Assembly: GCA_030568195.1 (NCBI GenBank)
Contig: JAJLTO010000001.1
Coordinates: 868,001-932,000, forward strand
Reading direction: 5' to 3'
DNA: 64,000 nucleotides
Source of the DNA: Dipodascopsis uninucleata var. uninucleata
Taxonomy: Eukaryota; Ascomycota; Lipomycetes; Lipomycetales; Lipomycetaceae
Under the pieces are notes generated by a model. It did not search any database. It saw only the letters and a program-made list of their open reading frames with translations, and was not told where the DNA came from. This document shows, piece by piece, positions 47,649 to 59,764 of the stretch (position 1 is its first letter; every line of letters begins with the position of its first letter). A program made the translations under genes and the position numbers.

Positions 47649-48115
47649 TTGCTGAAGTTTGATTTAAGGAATGTCGGAACTAACTACTATTTCACATTAG
47701 CATTGAAAATAAGCCGTTAGTTCTGTTTCTCTGCTCTTTATATCATATAAATTATTCATTTAATTCAAGTCATTTCGTCCAATTTTGGGTGTTAAAACTA
47801 TTTATTTATCTCTTCTTGTCTTGTTTCTACTCGTTTCTTCTGTTCTTCGTTATGTGTTATAGGAAGATATATTATACGTTCTGGATAAGTACAATGCGTT
47901 TACAATACTTCCTCTTTATCTTCAATATGTCTGGAGATGCCACTTTCGGCTGCCTGAACATATTAAACTCTCACTTATAGCATGTACCAGTCTACCTTAT
48001 CTGCAAATCATGTAGTCTTATCTATACTTGATCTTTGTATCTATATTTCTCGTCTTGGAGATATTACATATAATTACACTTTTTAATGTTCATGCAGAAA
48101 TATACTATATTCATT
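47649..48115. other. Convergent spacer calcineurin/CFD1
   Basis: About 470 bp between two facing stop codons. The 63-codon frame at 47789-47980 is hydrophobic low-complexity sequence from T-rich DNA and is not supported as a gene. Confidence 0.5.
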
Positions 48116-48955
48116 TTAAATTGCGTGCCTATTCTTCTTCTCAGTAGTCTCCAGAACTGTGTTTGTGATCTTCTCAAATATGGGACAAAGCTTTGAGGAG
48201 CTGTATTTTTCAATAAGAGAAGAATCTTTATCAGAATGCTGCTGCTCTATCATCATGACAAATTGTGGATCGATTGGAACTGAGCCTAAAAATGGAATAT
48301 TAAAGTGCTCTGCTAATTTCTCACCACCGCCGCGAGAAAAAATATGAGAACATTCAGCGCAATGTGGGCATATAAATCCACTCATATTTTCCACAACACC
48401 AAGAATATCAAATCCTACTTTTCGGCAGAACGAGAGCTCTTTTCTAACGTCTGCTGTAGCTACTGCTTGGGGAGTAGTAACGAGTACAGCACCGTCTGGT
48501 TTTGCCAGTTGAAGCTGCTCGGCTATAGAGATATGCTCATCAGAAGTCCCAGGAGGCGTATCAATAAGCAAGTAATCCAGATCTCCCCATACTACATCCC
48601 GGATAAACTGCTTTATCATTGTAGTCTTTTTCGGCCCACGCCAAACGACACTGTCGCCTCGGTCTTTAAGCAGGAAACCAATAGACATAACGGACAATCG
48701 CTTCGAGGCATCTGTATACACCGGAACCCAGCCTTTAGATGATTGGTGTATCCGCTTGTTCTCAAGCCCAAACATCCTCGGTAGTGATGGACCAGTCAGA
48801 TCAACATCTAGAACCCCTACTTTCTTTCCCAGTCGTACTAAAGAGAGCGCCAGTTGAGTAGTGACGGACGACTTACCCACACCACCTTTTCCTGACAAGA
48901 CCAGCACTATATGTTTGACCTGGCTCAGAGATGCTGGCGCTTCATTACTAGCCAT
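48116..48955 (-). CDS. CFD1: Cytosolic Fe-S cluster assembly ATPase Cfd1 (NUBP2)
   Basis: Scaffold of the cytosolic iron-sulfur assembly pathway, working as a heterotetramer with Nbp35. Intronless, 279 residues. A deviant Walker A P-loop [10 protein letters not shown] lies at 21-30, the switch DVDLTGPS follows and [10 protein letters not shown] is the Walker B/switch II. The bridging cluster ligands are C196 and C199 in CPHC. The N-terminal four-cysteine motif of Nbp35/NUBP1 is absent, which identifies this as Cfd1 rather than Nbp35. An additional cysteine follows (CPHCAEC). Size is close to yeast Cfd1 (293). The gene is divergent from the PQ-loop gene, 950 bp away. Confidence 0.95.
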   Translation of the reverse strand: MASNEAPASLSQVKHIVLVLSGKGGVGKSSVTTQLALSLVRLGKKVGVLDVDLTGPSLPRMFGLENKRIHQSSKGWVPVYTDASKRLSVMSIGFLLKDRGDSVVWRGPKKTTMIKQFIRDVVWGDLDYLLIDTPPGTSDEHISIAEQLQLAKPDGAVLVTTPQAVATADVRKELSFCRKVGFDILGVVENMSGFICPHCAECSHIFSRGGGEKLAEHFNIPFLGSVPIDPQFVMMIEQQHSDKDSSLIEKYSSSKLCPIFEKITNTVLETTEKKNRHAI

Positions 48956-49906
48956 TCCTAGTTATATATATAGAGTATGATTTTTTACGTATAGATGGAG
49001 GAAATCCTTCTGTATTGATTTGAAAAATTTCGAGAATAATGGTGAATGATACTCGTCTTCGCACCTCTCCACTACTTTAGATGAAAAAAGAATTGCTTTA
49101 GCCAAAGAGCATAAAAATCAAATATCGCCACCACCTTTCTTGGAAAAACTTGACGCTTACTTCAACTACCGAATTATCTCGTTTATGCTATTAATATTAT
49201 CCTCGTACCGTGTGCTCGCACGTACAGAGAATAAGTCGTGTTAAAATAACTTGCATTTCAGATTTGTAATAGGTCTCCGTGATTTCTTACATCATTACCC
49301 GTACCCAAAGACAAGTCTTACCCTAATTACAGAAACCAGGGTACAGTTTCAAGATTAATATGAAGCTGCAGCGTGCAATTTGTACCGCAATGACGTCTCG
49401 AATAAGGCATATATGTCAAATTCAATTTGGCAGCTTTGATTTACTCATGCCCGAAGGTTCCGTTCGTCACACAAACTCTATATTGCGATCGCCTATTGTA
49501 ACTTGTTCTGCTTTGGTAATAAAATAATAATCAGTCTAGCCATAGCAGGAGTAATGATTATTAATTTATGCGCATTATGACATAAGATGCAGAAATGGCA
49601 AGGTTAGGCCGGCCGCGCCTTTGGGCTATCACCTCTATCTTGGCACAAGTTCTATCATTTATGTACACTGCCATTTTTTTTCGCCTTCTAACTATTTATT
49701 TTACTTTGTCTGTAAGAAGTTCAAGATTATATATAGAGAAAACCTCCTGCTAAAGATCCATTGGCTATAATTATCGTATACATCTTTTTGTTTGTATCTG
49801 CTCTTACATCTACATTTGGTAGTTATTATATTCGGTCTTATTTACGTCCGTTAAAAACGACTGTTATAGAAGTAAGCCATATAAAGATCAGCAAATACTG
49901 ATAGAG
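48956..49906. other. Divergent spacer CFD1/PQ-loop gene
   Basis: About 950 bp without a supported gene. A NotI/AscI-like GC-rich patch (GGCCGGCCGCGCC near 49607-49619) stands out in AT-rich sequence but has no evident function. Confidence 0.5.
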
Positions 49907-51004
49907 ATGTCAAGTTCAGAACTTCAAGGCATCAAGATCCTGGGGATCCCCCTCAACTACATTATCGCAGCATTTCTGGCTGTTTCGCCTATAACGTCGT
50001 ACGCAGACCAGACATTTTACGTCTGGAGACGGAAGTCTTCTGAAGGATTTTCATTAGATACATGTGCACTACTTATCGCGGTCTCGTCTCTAAGAATATT
50101 CTACTGGACGGGGCGAGATCTGGAACTGCCCATTGTACTGCAATCAGCGTCCATGTTGTTCGTTCAGCTCATATATTTGAAGCTGGCGCTAATGTATATG
50201 CCTGCTGTTTGGCGACGATCCAAGAGTTTAGAGAGCGAGTTCATTCCATTTAGGCGGCCTCTACAATTTTGGCAATGGCGATCGGATTGGAAGTTTTATC
50301 TGGTAAGTTAATACTTAGGTTTTATGGAAACGTCCTGTTTGCAAATGCTTGCTGTGTGCAGTCTTGCAGCATATGCGGACTGCGGTTCGTTCATCGCCAT
50401 CAGAGCCTGTCTGTGCAGTGTTTCATTTGCCTTATCATCAGTTCAAAACCCTAACATCTAACATTATGTTTTTATTTTTAATATTTAGGCCATAGCGATA
50501 TTTATGGTATTTTTTGGTGTTTTAACGATAGTTTTGAGAGGCTTCGATACATACTTTGGGATTATTGCACGGATTGCGGTCGCCCTAGAGGCTGTTTTAC
50601 CTCTACCACAATTAATATTGAATTACACGCGACATTCCTTAAGTGGATTTCGCTTTACTCTTTTATTCGCTTGGGTGTCCGGTGATCTTGTGAAGACAGT
50701 TTTCTACTATATCGACGATCAGGAGTATTACTATAAGATCGGGGGCACTATTCAGACTCTGTTAGATTTTGCAATTTTGGCCCAGTATATCTACTACTGG
50801 CGGCAAAAACGTGCTGCGCTCAGACTCGAACAAGAGGAACAGGAATTGAGTGCTGATGTTGAGAGTATTGGTGCCCCCAGTCTATATAATAGTGATGCAC
50901 ATTCCATTAATTCTCGTCTTGATTCATTTGCTGATGAGGCAGATGATGATATTCATTCAGAGCTAATCCCAAAGAAGCGTGAGTTCTCTAAATTAGATGT
51001 ATAG
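49907..51004 (+). CDS. PQ-loop repeat membrane protein (Any1/SLC66A2-like)
   Basis: Two exons, 49907-50302 and 50489-51004, give 303 residues. Seven hydrophobic helices carry two PQ-loop type repeats. The first is modified (SPITSYADQTFYVWRRKSSEGFSLDTC). The second is canonical (PLPQLILNYTRHSLSGFRF). The helix-loop arrangement, the length and the charged C-terminal tail with a Glu-rich stretch fit the SLC66A2 (PQLC1)/Any1 branch. Yeast Any1 sits in Golgi/endosomes and counteracts lipid flippases. Assignment to this branch rather than another PQ-loop family (lysosomal amino-acid exporters) rests on the NYTRHS-type second loop and is moderately sure. The intron (186 nt) follows FYL and begins GTAAGT. 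Confidence 0.82.
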
Positions 51005-52496
51005 TTACACTTTCTCTGCTATCACGGAGTGCGATATATATAAAAATTTGCTTCTATTTCAGTCTGCGCTTCCTGTATTATTCATGGTGTTTTAAGTTGC
51101 CTGTCCATGCATATTACTGATTTTGTATGATCTTTCTGAATGTGATGTTTTGGTTTGCGAATTTTTTAAAGGCAGGATATGATGGTCTTGGGTTGTTTCG
51201 GAGAGGTGCATTTAATGGTTGTGGATACGAGTTCATGATTTTATATTTGCTGTTACTGTTTCATACATATATTCTTTTAATAATCGCTTGAATTTGTGAC
51301 TTGTATGAATTTATCACTATTTCTTAACAGTTACTAAAAGCTGTTGTGCTGCTATTCGAGAATACTGGTCAATGGCTGACCTATACAGGACGAAATTTTA
51401 AGTGCTATTGCTTTATTACTGAGGTGATTGTTACGATATCATTTGCTTAAATATGTTTGGCATATCAATCGAAGATAAACGAGATAGTGCTACTGATGCT
51501 AATTATTATTACTTGTATATATGTATTGATGCTCCTACATTGAAGTCATATTTAAGTGGGAATAGTGATAAATTTATCGTATTATTTAATCTTTATTTCT
51601 AGTTTATAGATGATATATATTTTGCTATGATTATTGGTAGCTTGATTGTTATTAAATGTTTTATCAAATAGACTTCTAAGCCTCGTGAGTTGAACATCGT
51701 GGTTTCTCTGTCTATGTATTATTTTCTGTAAATACGTTTAGAATGTCTCATTGTGTAGAGACAATAAATTAGCTACCTCGCTGCTTCAAGAGATAAATGT
51801 CAAATGGTGTCATTGTAGTAATAATTTTCCTTGATGTTTCGAAAGATTTTTTAGCACTAACTACCTCTGAAAAGTTTTAACAGTATTAGTGTTCTGTGTT
51901 CTGAACATGTACTCCTCCGACGCATCCATTTTTCCTCGGTCCTAGGTATTAATTACTATTACGGGCTCAATACGATACGCCGCATCATTTGTGGCTGAAT
52001 AGAATTTCCGGATTACGTCTCGATAGGTGTTGTGCTACAGCGACAACGAGTAACAATTAACGAAAACGGAAAAAGCTAACATAATAATTGCCAAATCTAG
52101 AAATACATACAAAGAGAGTTTTTTCCGTTATAGTGATATTATAACGACTAAACACAGATTGACCTCTATTCTATAGCTCTCGTCTCGAGTATTTTACAAA
52201 TGGAGTTCTCTCAATATCCCGAGAGCACCTATCTTAAGAATTCTTAATACAAAATTTACCGGTATAAGAAAAGAAAGAGGATTATCTTGCCTATGAACAA
52301 ATTCTTGTAGTTGCCCTCCTTCCAATTAATTTCCGCCCACTAAATTGATGGCTTTGATTCTTTCTGCTCTTCAATTATTTTATATTTTATATTTTCCATC
52401 TCAAGACCTCTTAAAAGGTAATAACCAATTATTTCTCTTAATGGAATCGATCCAGTAAGAGGAGTACAGCTTAACTAAAGTTAACCAACAGGAAAC
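51005..52496. other. Intergenic, 1.5 kb, no gene recognised
   Basis: AT-rich spacer with no open frame of interest on either strand and no obvious repeat. Confidence 0.5.
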
Positions 52497-53702
52497 ATGC
52501 AGGACATTGGGTTATTGCAGTCTGAGCCTGAAATAGTATGTTGGCTCTTCCACTTCACCGATGTCCATGTATTGACCCCTCACAATGGCAATTTCATGCC
52601 ATTGCCGATTCATATTCGTCTCACCGCGGATCAGTATCGTCAGAACAGTATCATCGAGTCACGAACAATCACAAATCCCAAAGTGCCTTTAAGGACCTTG
52701 AGACTGACATATGCTAGTCATAACGAAGACCCAGCAGGAGACAAGCAGTCAACGCTAAACACGGATGTTGAATTCGGTTATGGCACGATAAATGAGAATG
52801 GTGTTCTGTCAAATAATGATAGAAAGAGTAGAAAGTCGAGCCAATCAGAGAAACCTGCTACAAATAATAGTTTCGAGGTTGCATTCGCCTCTGAGCATAC
52901 CGTCGAGTACGTCCATCGACGAGGACCTACAACGCCATCATGCATAATTCCAAACTACTTCAACGATTTAATGGAATTTGAACCAGACGTGGCGGTTGTA
53001 CATGCGAGGCCGGATAATCCTCAGTGGATGCAGCATCTTCTAGCCGCGATATATGTCGGTGTGAAACCAATCGTGTGCATAGACCCAGTGTTGGGAAAAG
53101 AGAAGGTTGATAAATTACAGATATCACTACCATATCTAGTGAGAAGTCGGTTTCATTCTACCTCCCTAGTTTTCACTAGACCAGGGTCAATGATTGCGGA
53201 AGCACATTCTAATTTATCAGCAATGAGAACTGCCATTAGAGAGTTGTCGAAAGTCTTCATTCTCGTCCCCCCAGAGTTTCGTATGGTACCTCTCATGGTA
53301 CAAGAAGCCGTTGATGTCATAGCACACTTGCGAGAATGTTCACTCGCACATCGACCTGATACCAGAGAAAAACACTACGCTAAGAGGCTCCTGATTGCCA
53401 CTGAACCTGCTCGTCAGGATCCAGGTATTGCACTTCCATTAACTGCGTCTAGCATTGACAGAGGTCCGATAACTATCTACCATTATGGTAAATGTGTCGA
53501 CGCTATTCTGCTAGCACATCTGAATGGGACGCATACACTTGTCGAGATTAATAATTATGGTGTCCCGTTACTCTGCTCAGTTGGTGACAAGATCGCTGTT
53601 CATGGTTCCACCTTTCATTGTGGACGGATAGAGGAGATCACTATGAAAGCTGAGGCACCTCAGTATCATGGCGAGGAAAACGATATGACACTAGACGATT
53701 AG
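52497..53702 (+). CDS. Protein of unknown function, 401 residues
   Basis: One intronless frame of 401 residues. Not recognised. Residues about 1-75 look folded (LFHFTDVHVLTPHNGNF). A 60-residue Ser/Asn/Lys-rich linker follows (about 80-140). Residues 150-300 alternate hydrophobic strands and helices (DVAVVHARPD, LLAAIYVGVKPIVCIDP, KVFILVPPEFRMVPLMVQEA), suggesting an alpha/beta domain. A last block has further strands (LIATEPARQD, LVEINNYGVPLLCSVGDKIAVHGS), and the tail is acidic. No catalytic motif, signal peptide or membrane segment is evident. The frame is long and compositionally protein-like, so the gene is probably real. It converges on the Ser-rich gene, 150 bp between stops. Confidence 0.75.
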   Translation: MQDIGLLQSEPEIVCWLFHFTDVHVLTPHNGNFMPLPIHIRLTADQYRQNSIIESRTITNPKVPLRTLRLTYASHNEDPAGDKQSTLNTDVEFGYGTINENGVLSNNDRKSRKSSQSEKPATNNSFEVAFASEHTVEYVHRRGPTTPSCIIPNYFNDLMEFEPDVAVVHARPDNPQWMQHLLAAIYVGVKPIVCIDPVLGKEKVDKLQISLPYLVRSRFHSTSLVFTRPGSMIAEAHSNLSAMRTAIRELSKVFILVPPEFRMVPLMVQEAVDVIAHLRECSLAHRPDTREKHYAKRLLIATEPARQDPGIALPLTASSIDRGPITIYHYGKCVDAILLAHLNGTHTLVEINNYGVPLLCSVGDKIAVHGSTFHCGRIEEITMKAEAPQYHGEENDMTLDD

Positions 53703-53853
53703 TTTGCATTGCCAAATTATACTAGAACTAGTATTCCTCAGCAAAAATCTACCATCAAAAAATCTGAATCTGTGAATGTATGTATATAATACAATGTATA
53801 TGTTTATGTCTTGCTTGCTTCAGCTACTGAATGGTGTAAATGTAGTCGCTCTG

Positions 53854-54696
53854 TTACTCCTTTCTTGATAAGCCAGTAATGTGCTCTCTTCTCTTTTTGT
53901 TTAGTACTATGTCAGGAGATAAATGTTCCGGTTGGTGAAAATAACTGTCACAGACTTCGACGAACTCCAGTGAATTCTCATACAACTGTGGTACTATATC
54001 ATATCATATATATGCCAACGACAATTAGTATACTAAGCATAAGTAATGCAATTACTAAGTTGATTTTATTAGAATATCTATTGTGCACTTACAGTTGCTG
54101 TTCACGCTTGCTAGTATGGTTTGAACTGTGAACATAGAAGTAGAAGGATATTGTATCGGCTCATCTATATCTGGATTGTTACTTTTGCTGTTTACTGACG
54201 ATCTTCGCTTCTGATTGCTCTTCTGGTCCGTGCTCTTGCTCACAAGGACAGGTTGGCTCGCTCTATGGCTTAGTGTTCTAGGAGGAGCACGACTATTACT
54301 TACTGTCCTATCCTTTCCTGTATAGTTCCCATAAGGTAAAGTAGAGAGAGATGTTGAGGAAGAGGAATTCGACGACGACAGTGATATTGAAGACCCTACT
54401 GATCGAAGTGTACGAAATGTTGGAGCCTCCTGCACTTTGGCATGGATTGGTGGCGACGAAGGAGTCGATGGAGTCGAAGGTGTCGAAAAATACGACGACT
54501 GACTATTATAACTACTGCTTCTATAGCCTGTGGAGTGATTACTCCCTGGAGAGGTCGCATTGATCGAGAATGATATGTTTGAAGATGTAGGAGAGACAGG
54601 AGGTGAGACGATGGGTGGATGAAACTCGGTTGCTCCAATACCCATATTTATTCCTGCAAAATGTGCAGGAGATACTGTATATTTTTCTCGGGGCAT
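53854..54696 (-). CDS. Ser-rich low-complexity protein, unknown
   Basis: Two exons (minus), 54696-54093 and 53993-53854, predicted to give 247 residues. Reading on without splicing would add a short unrelated tail. The donor GTAAGTGC and the acceptor GATATAG keep the frame and add a conserved-looking charged tail (LPQLYENSLEFVEVC...LNKKRREHITGL). Residues about 20-180 are dominated by Ser, Thr, Pro and Asn (SSNSSSSTSLS, TPSTPSTPSSPP), consistent with a disordered, heavily phosphorylated regulator. The function is unknown. Only the last 65 residues look likely to fold. It is divergent from RQT4 with about 240 bp between starts. Confidence 0.6.
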
Positions 54697-54932
54697 CTCA
54701 CCTAATAATTACTACTATTTCTAATAATTGTAGGCGACAGAGTGCTATCATGCGAGCTCTGTAGATTATATCTTTGTAGTAAAATCCTTAGTAGAGGAAA
54801 AAGTGAAGATAAACGGGCATTAAATAATGAGATGCGGCGCTAATATGTTATCGAGCTCTTGCTGAATAAAACTACAAATGCCCAATTATAATTTTTTCTG
54901 ATAGCCATAAGGAATGGACGGTATCAGCAAGC

Positions 54933-57127
54933 GTGAAAGTCATGGCATCATTACAGTCACTGATGGCTACTAGTTTAGATAGCTTGAGATCCATTTTGCC
55001 TCTAGACGATACAAGTTTGGAAGAGATTATTAAATATACACTCGAGCTACCGGGCCCATCAGAAGCTGCTGCTCACCTAAAAGAACTATTAGGCGAATCA
55101 CCTGAAGCATTCGATTTTATACATTTTTTATGCTCTAGGGGATGGCCCAGTAAGGGAATCAGAGGCTTATCTCTGCCATCACAACAAGACAAGCATGTCC
55201 CTATGAGCAATCTTCGAAGCAACACAGCATCATCGAGTAAAACCTCCGGGCTCGCAAAGCCTAGTGTACAGTCAGCGGTCTCCCCGCAACCCTCAGATAT
55301 TGGGAGAGCATATAAAAAGGGCGATGATAGCGATTTGATGGCTTATGGGGGGAAGTAAGTACTACTTAGATATAGAAGAGAAGAATTTTAGGAAATATTA
55401 GACTACTAAAACATCAGAGCGACTTAGAAAAGGAAAACAGCATGAGACGCGAGATCAAATTAATAAATCTGTAGATCACTCAAAAGCTGAATCGTGGGCG
55501 GTGGCATCATCCTCAAAATCCCCAAAAAAGCAGCTAGGAACATTAACATCAGAGCTTGGTAGATCGAAAAAGAGCCGATCAGATAAGAAGGCCAGCACAG
55601 TCTCTGAAGCTTTGGCATCCTCGAGATCATCTCAATCAATTAAAGTACATTCACTTCAAGAAGTAGAAGATGCGATCAAAACACTCGAACTCGAATATAA
55701 AGACAACAAAAATCGCAGTAAATGTGACTGTCAAGGTAATGAAGGTTCACTGAACTGATTAGGTACGAGTATTACTAATTGTTCTGATAGCGCAACGACA
55801 TCCTTTACTAGAGATTGCTCCGAACTGTCTCAATTGTGGTAAGATAATTTGTGTGAAGGAAGGCGTGGGCCCCTGTACATTTTGTAATACCCCGTTATTA
55901 GCTCAAGCAGAGTATGATGCTATAGTGTCAGAACTCAGGCAAGAACGTGGCCAGCTTAAGTCGGAAATTCATAATGAACAGAATAAGAAATCCATAAATA
56001 ATGGATCGTCTAGACCTTCATATTCTATTAGAGCTGGTGGTCTATCAAATGCGTCGCTTTCAAGCTTAGAAAAAGCAAATCGGCAACTAACGAATCTGCT
56101 TGAATTCCAGGAAAGCTCAGCTCAGAGAACAAAAATCATTGACAATGCGAGTGATTTTGAAATGATCGGTTCAGCTCTTGACCGATGGGCTACGCCTGCA
56201 GAGAGGGCTTTACAGCTCAAAAAGCAGCAGCGAACACGTAAGCAAATGGAAGCACTGGAACGCATGAGAAACGGTCGAGGAAAACGCGTTGTCAGCATAG
56301 ATTTACGTGGAAATAAAGTAGTCACGACAGTTCATTCTGAGGTCGAGTCACTTTCGAGTGACGATGATAGTGTAAACGATGAAATAGACCAGTCATCTAC
56401 AATCAAAGATCAAATGGGAACGAGAATAATTAAGTACGATCCTGAAAAAGATAGGATTAATTTCATTAAACCGTTGTATGTTCGTAACAACAACAACAAT
56501 AAGAATGAAGACAACTCGTCGAATAAGAATATATCAGCAGAAATGGGCCAAAATACTGTCGAATTGGGTATCCAAGACATTTTACATTCTCTTGGTAATG
56601 GACCTGCAAAGGTTCAGGATGAGGTTGAATATGATTACAGATTGGGTGAAGTGTCTATTTTGAACTCAGAGGATCTCGACGAAATTGCCGCTGAGAAGCT
56701 TAGAGAAAGGGAATCTACTAAAAGTGAGAGAATAAACGTAACATACGCTGCTAAGCCGAAGAGAAATGAGAAGGTAGATCAAGATGTCAAATTATTGTTT
56801 TTCGATGATAGCAGCATTACATATAGCCAGCAAGAACCCAAACGATTACAGCAGCCAAGGCAGCACTCTAACCTGAAATTAAGTAAGAGGTCACCTGATC
56901 AGCACCGGCCGGAAGTTAAAGTTGAGGGACTGACGATTGCTGATGAGGGAAATCCAGCATTTGAGTCTGTTTCAAAGAATGGAGAGTTCCAACAGGGACA
57001 GCTTGAAACTAACTATACCGGTAACGGCTTTAACGACAAGCGGTCCAGTAGAAACGGCCATAGCCATACTCGTCCTCGTGGCAACAATGAAAAGCGAACT
57101 AAAGGGGCTGATAGCAATAGATCTTAG
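54933..57127 (+). CDS. RQT4: Ribosome quality-control factor Rqt4/TRIP4 (ASC-1)
   Basis: Component of the RQT complex that splits collided ribosomes. In animals it is subunit ASC-1/TRIP4 of the ASC complex. Exons: 54933-55354, 55428-55735 and 55791-57127, for 688 residues. The N-terminal about 85 residues are CUE-like (LEEIIKYTLELPGPSEAAAHLKELLG). Disordered linkers follow. The diagnostic zinc-binding module near 240-275 spans an intron: CDCQ|AQRHPLLEIAPNCLNCGKI, then GPCTFCNTPL. After it come helices (RQLTNLLEFQESSAQRTKIIDN, DRWATPAERALQLKKQQRTRK) that follow the zinc finger in this family. The first splice (55355-55427) was chosen because it keeps the frame; the exact acceptor (after CTTAG) is less sure. 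Fungal Rqt4 lacks the animal ASCH domain, as here. Confidence 0.92.
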
Positions 57128-57755
57128 AGATAATTTTCTTCATTAATTGTTATATTCTCTTTCACAGAAGAGATCGAGTGTATTTGTGTGGCTTGGTCAG
57201 TCCGTGAAATGCAAGAACTTTGACATTAGAACATCATACCAATGCTGGTATAACACATAATTGCTTTAAGACCAGTCTCGGCAACTTATAGCCTATATAG
57301 CATTGAGTTATCGGAATAGTCGCGCCCTCCTCGTCAACAGTTTTAATTCTACGTCGTTTTTAGGTATTCATTATACTGCTGCTTGCAATACGATGCTGCG
57401 CCGTAGCATTGTTCCGGTATAATGCGAGTATTTTAGAGTTTATGTTATGAATTCAATTTACAGATATTCCAGCATATAATGTATATAATAATAGAGTTAT
57501 TACCACAAGCCTATAGTAGTAAACTTTACATTGCATAATTAAAAAGTTTAAATATTCATCGTTATAGAGTCCTTTTCTTTTCCATGTGCTCCCGACGACG
57601 TTCCGACTGTTCCCTATGAAGGTTCTTTCTCTTGATTGGTATCTGAACATCATTTTTCTAGCCCAGTCTTCTTCTTATTCTTTCTTTTTGATATTTAAGA
57701 TATAGATAAATTGATATTCTTCTCCTTCCATCGATAAAGACTACAGATTTTAAAA
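57128..57755. other. Spacer RQT4/FUM1
   Basis: About 630 bp, AT-rich. A 66-codon frame on the minus strand (57453-57653) is not supported. Pyrimidine tracts (57660-57725) immediately precede the fumarase start. Confidence 0.45.
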
Positions 57756-59764
57756 ATGATTTCTAGAGCAATCTCTGGAGCTGTTTTTAAAAGCACAGCT
57801 CGTACCGCTTCTCTGAGGCGTGGACCGGGTCACGTTGTTATGACCCCCGCACTTAGCGGATGTCTTCCTTCTGGATTTCCAGCACTTTCACGGGCTTTTT
57901 CTGTATCATCGATCAACATGGTATGTATTATTCAGATCAATTTCTTTATTATTCCTTGTGGGTCGTTTGAGGGCATCTGGTACTCAATTTCAATATTCAG
58001 ACCTGTATGGTTGTAACACTCTCGGAAAGATTTTGGGAACTCTAGTGAATATCAAAATTTCCTTCGGATGTTAAAAGGATGATGAACATATAATTAGATT
58101 TCAATTGTTCTTCAGAGCATCGACTTGGACGATTTGGTTGTTAAAGAGTCGGATAGATGTAGGAACAAGGATGTGACGGAATACATATGTCAAGGTTGAT
58201 TGGCCGACATTGTGTGTATTGGGATTGGTCCATTGATTGCATAGGGAGTGAGATTGGAAATGGATAGCTTAATGGGAGAGAATGGATGCTATTCTCTCTA
58301 ACGAACACGGAAAAAAATTCTTTTAGTGCTCTCGATAAGGATTCAAGTGAATCGTGAAGCTAACGTCAATTTTTCTAGCGTATTGAAACTGATGCTTTTG
58401 GAGAAATCGAAGTTGAGGACAGCAAGTATTGGGGTGCTCAAACTCAGCGTTCCTACCAGAACTTCGATATCGGTGGACCGACTGAGCGTATGCCTCTCCC
58501 AGTTGTCCATGCTTTCGGTATCTTGAAGAAGGCTGCTGCCAATGTTAACAAACAGTACGGTCTTGACCCAAAAATTGCCGATGCTATTGCTGAAGCTGCC
58601 CAGGAAGTCATTGACGGCAAGTTGAATGACCATTTTCCTCTTGTCGTCTTTCAGACTGGATCTGGTACCCAGTCTAATATGAACGCTAATGAAGTCATTT
58701 CGAATCGTGCTATCGAGCTTTTGGGAGGTAAACTGGGCTCAAAGAAGCCTGTTCACCCGAATGACCATGTTAACAGATCTCAGTCATCTAACGATACTTT
58801 CCCTACCGTCATGCACATTGCCGCAGTCACAGAGATCACAAAGTCTCTGATCCCTTCTTTGGAGGCACTTCACTCTTCTTTCCTCAAGAAGGTCGATGAG
58901 TTCAGCCACATTATTAAGATTGGTCGAACACATTTGCAGGATGCCACTCCTCTTACTCTTGGACAGGAGTTTTCTGGTTATGCAACTCAACTTGAGTATG
59001 GCATTGAGCGCATCAAGGGCGTTCTTCCTAGACTTCGCCACCTCGCACAGGGAGGAACTGCAGTCGGTACCGGTTTGAACACTAAGAAAGGATTTGATGT
59101 TGCTATAGCCAACGAAGTTACTAAGCTTACCGGGGAGCAGTTCTACACCGCTCCTAACAAGTTCGAGGCACTTGCTGCTCATGATGCTATTGTCGAGGCT
59201 TCAGGTGCTCTCAACACTGTTGCTGCCAGCTTGTTTAAGATTGCTAATGATATCAGATATCTTGGATCTGGTCCACGATGTGGTTATGGTGAGCTTGCCC
59301 TCCCAGAAAATGAACCTGGTTCTTCTATTATGCCTGGTAAAGTAAACCCCACCCAGAACGAAGCTTTGACCATGGTTTGTGCCCAAGTTTTCGGTAACCA
59401 CACTGCTATCACTGTTGCTGGTGCTTCGGGTCAATTTGAGCTTAATGTTTTCAAGCCAGTGTTGATCCGTAACTTGCTTTCTAGTGTTCGCTTGATTGCA
59501 GATGGCTGCCGAAGTTTTAGAATCCATTGCGTTGATGGTATTGTTGCCAATGAGAAGCGTATCACTCAGCTTATGAACGAGAGTTTGATGTTGGTTACGG
59601 CATTGAATCCAAAGATTGGATACGATGCTGCCTCTAAGGTTGCTAAGAATGCCCACAAGAAAGGTATTACCTTGAAGGAATCTGCTGTTCAACTTGGTGT
59701 TCTTACTGAGGAAGAATTCAACGAATGGGTTAAACCTGAGAAGATGATTGGACCTAGCGATTAA
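57756..59764 (+). CDS. FUM1: Fumarate hydratase, class II
   Basis: Interconverts fumarate and malate in the TCA cycle, and often has a second cytosolic pool with a DNA-damage role. Two exons, 57756-57920 and 58379-59764, give 516 residues. Exon 1 encodes a basic, Ser/Arg/Ala-rich mitochondrial presequence ([23 protein letters not shown]) and ends with Met55. Exon 2 begins [20 protein letters not shown], the conserved start of the mature enzyme. The class II signature [13 protein letters not shown] and the catalytic-site stretches QSSNDTFPT and [14 protein letters not shown] are intact. The intron (458 nt) is the longest one confidently read in the window. A second start at Met55 would give a protein without presequence. 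Confidence 0.96.

Noticed and set aside
49607-49619. GC-rich patch GGCCGGCCGCGCC as a cloning scar or site
   Set aside because: It resembles rare-cutter sites by chance; the flanks are ordinary AT-rich spacer with no vector sequence.
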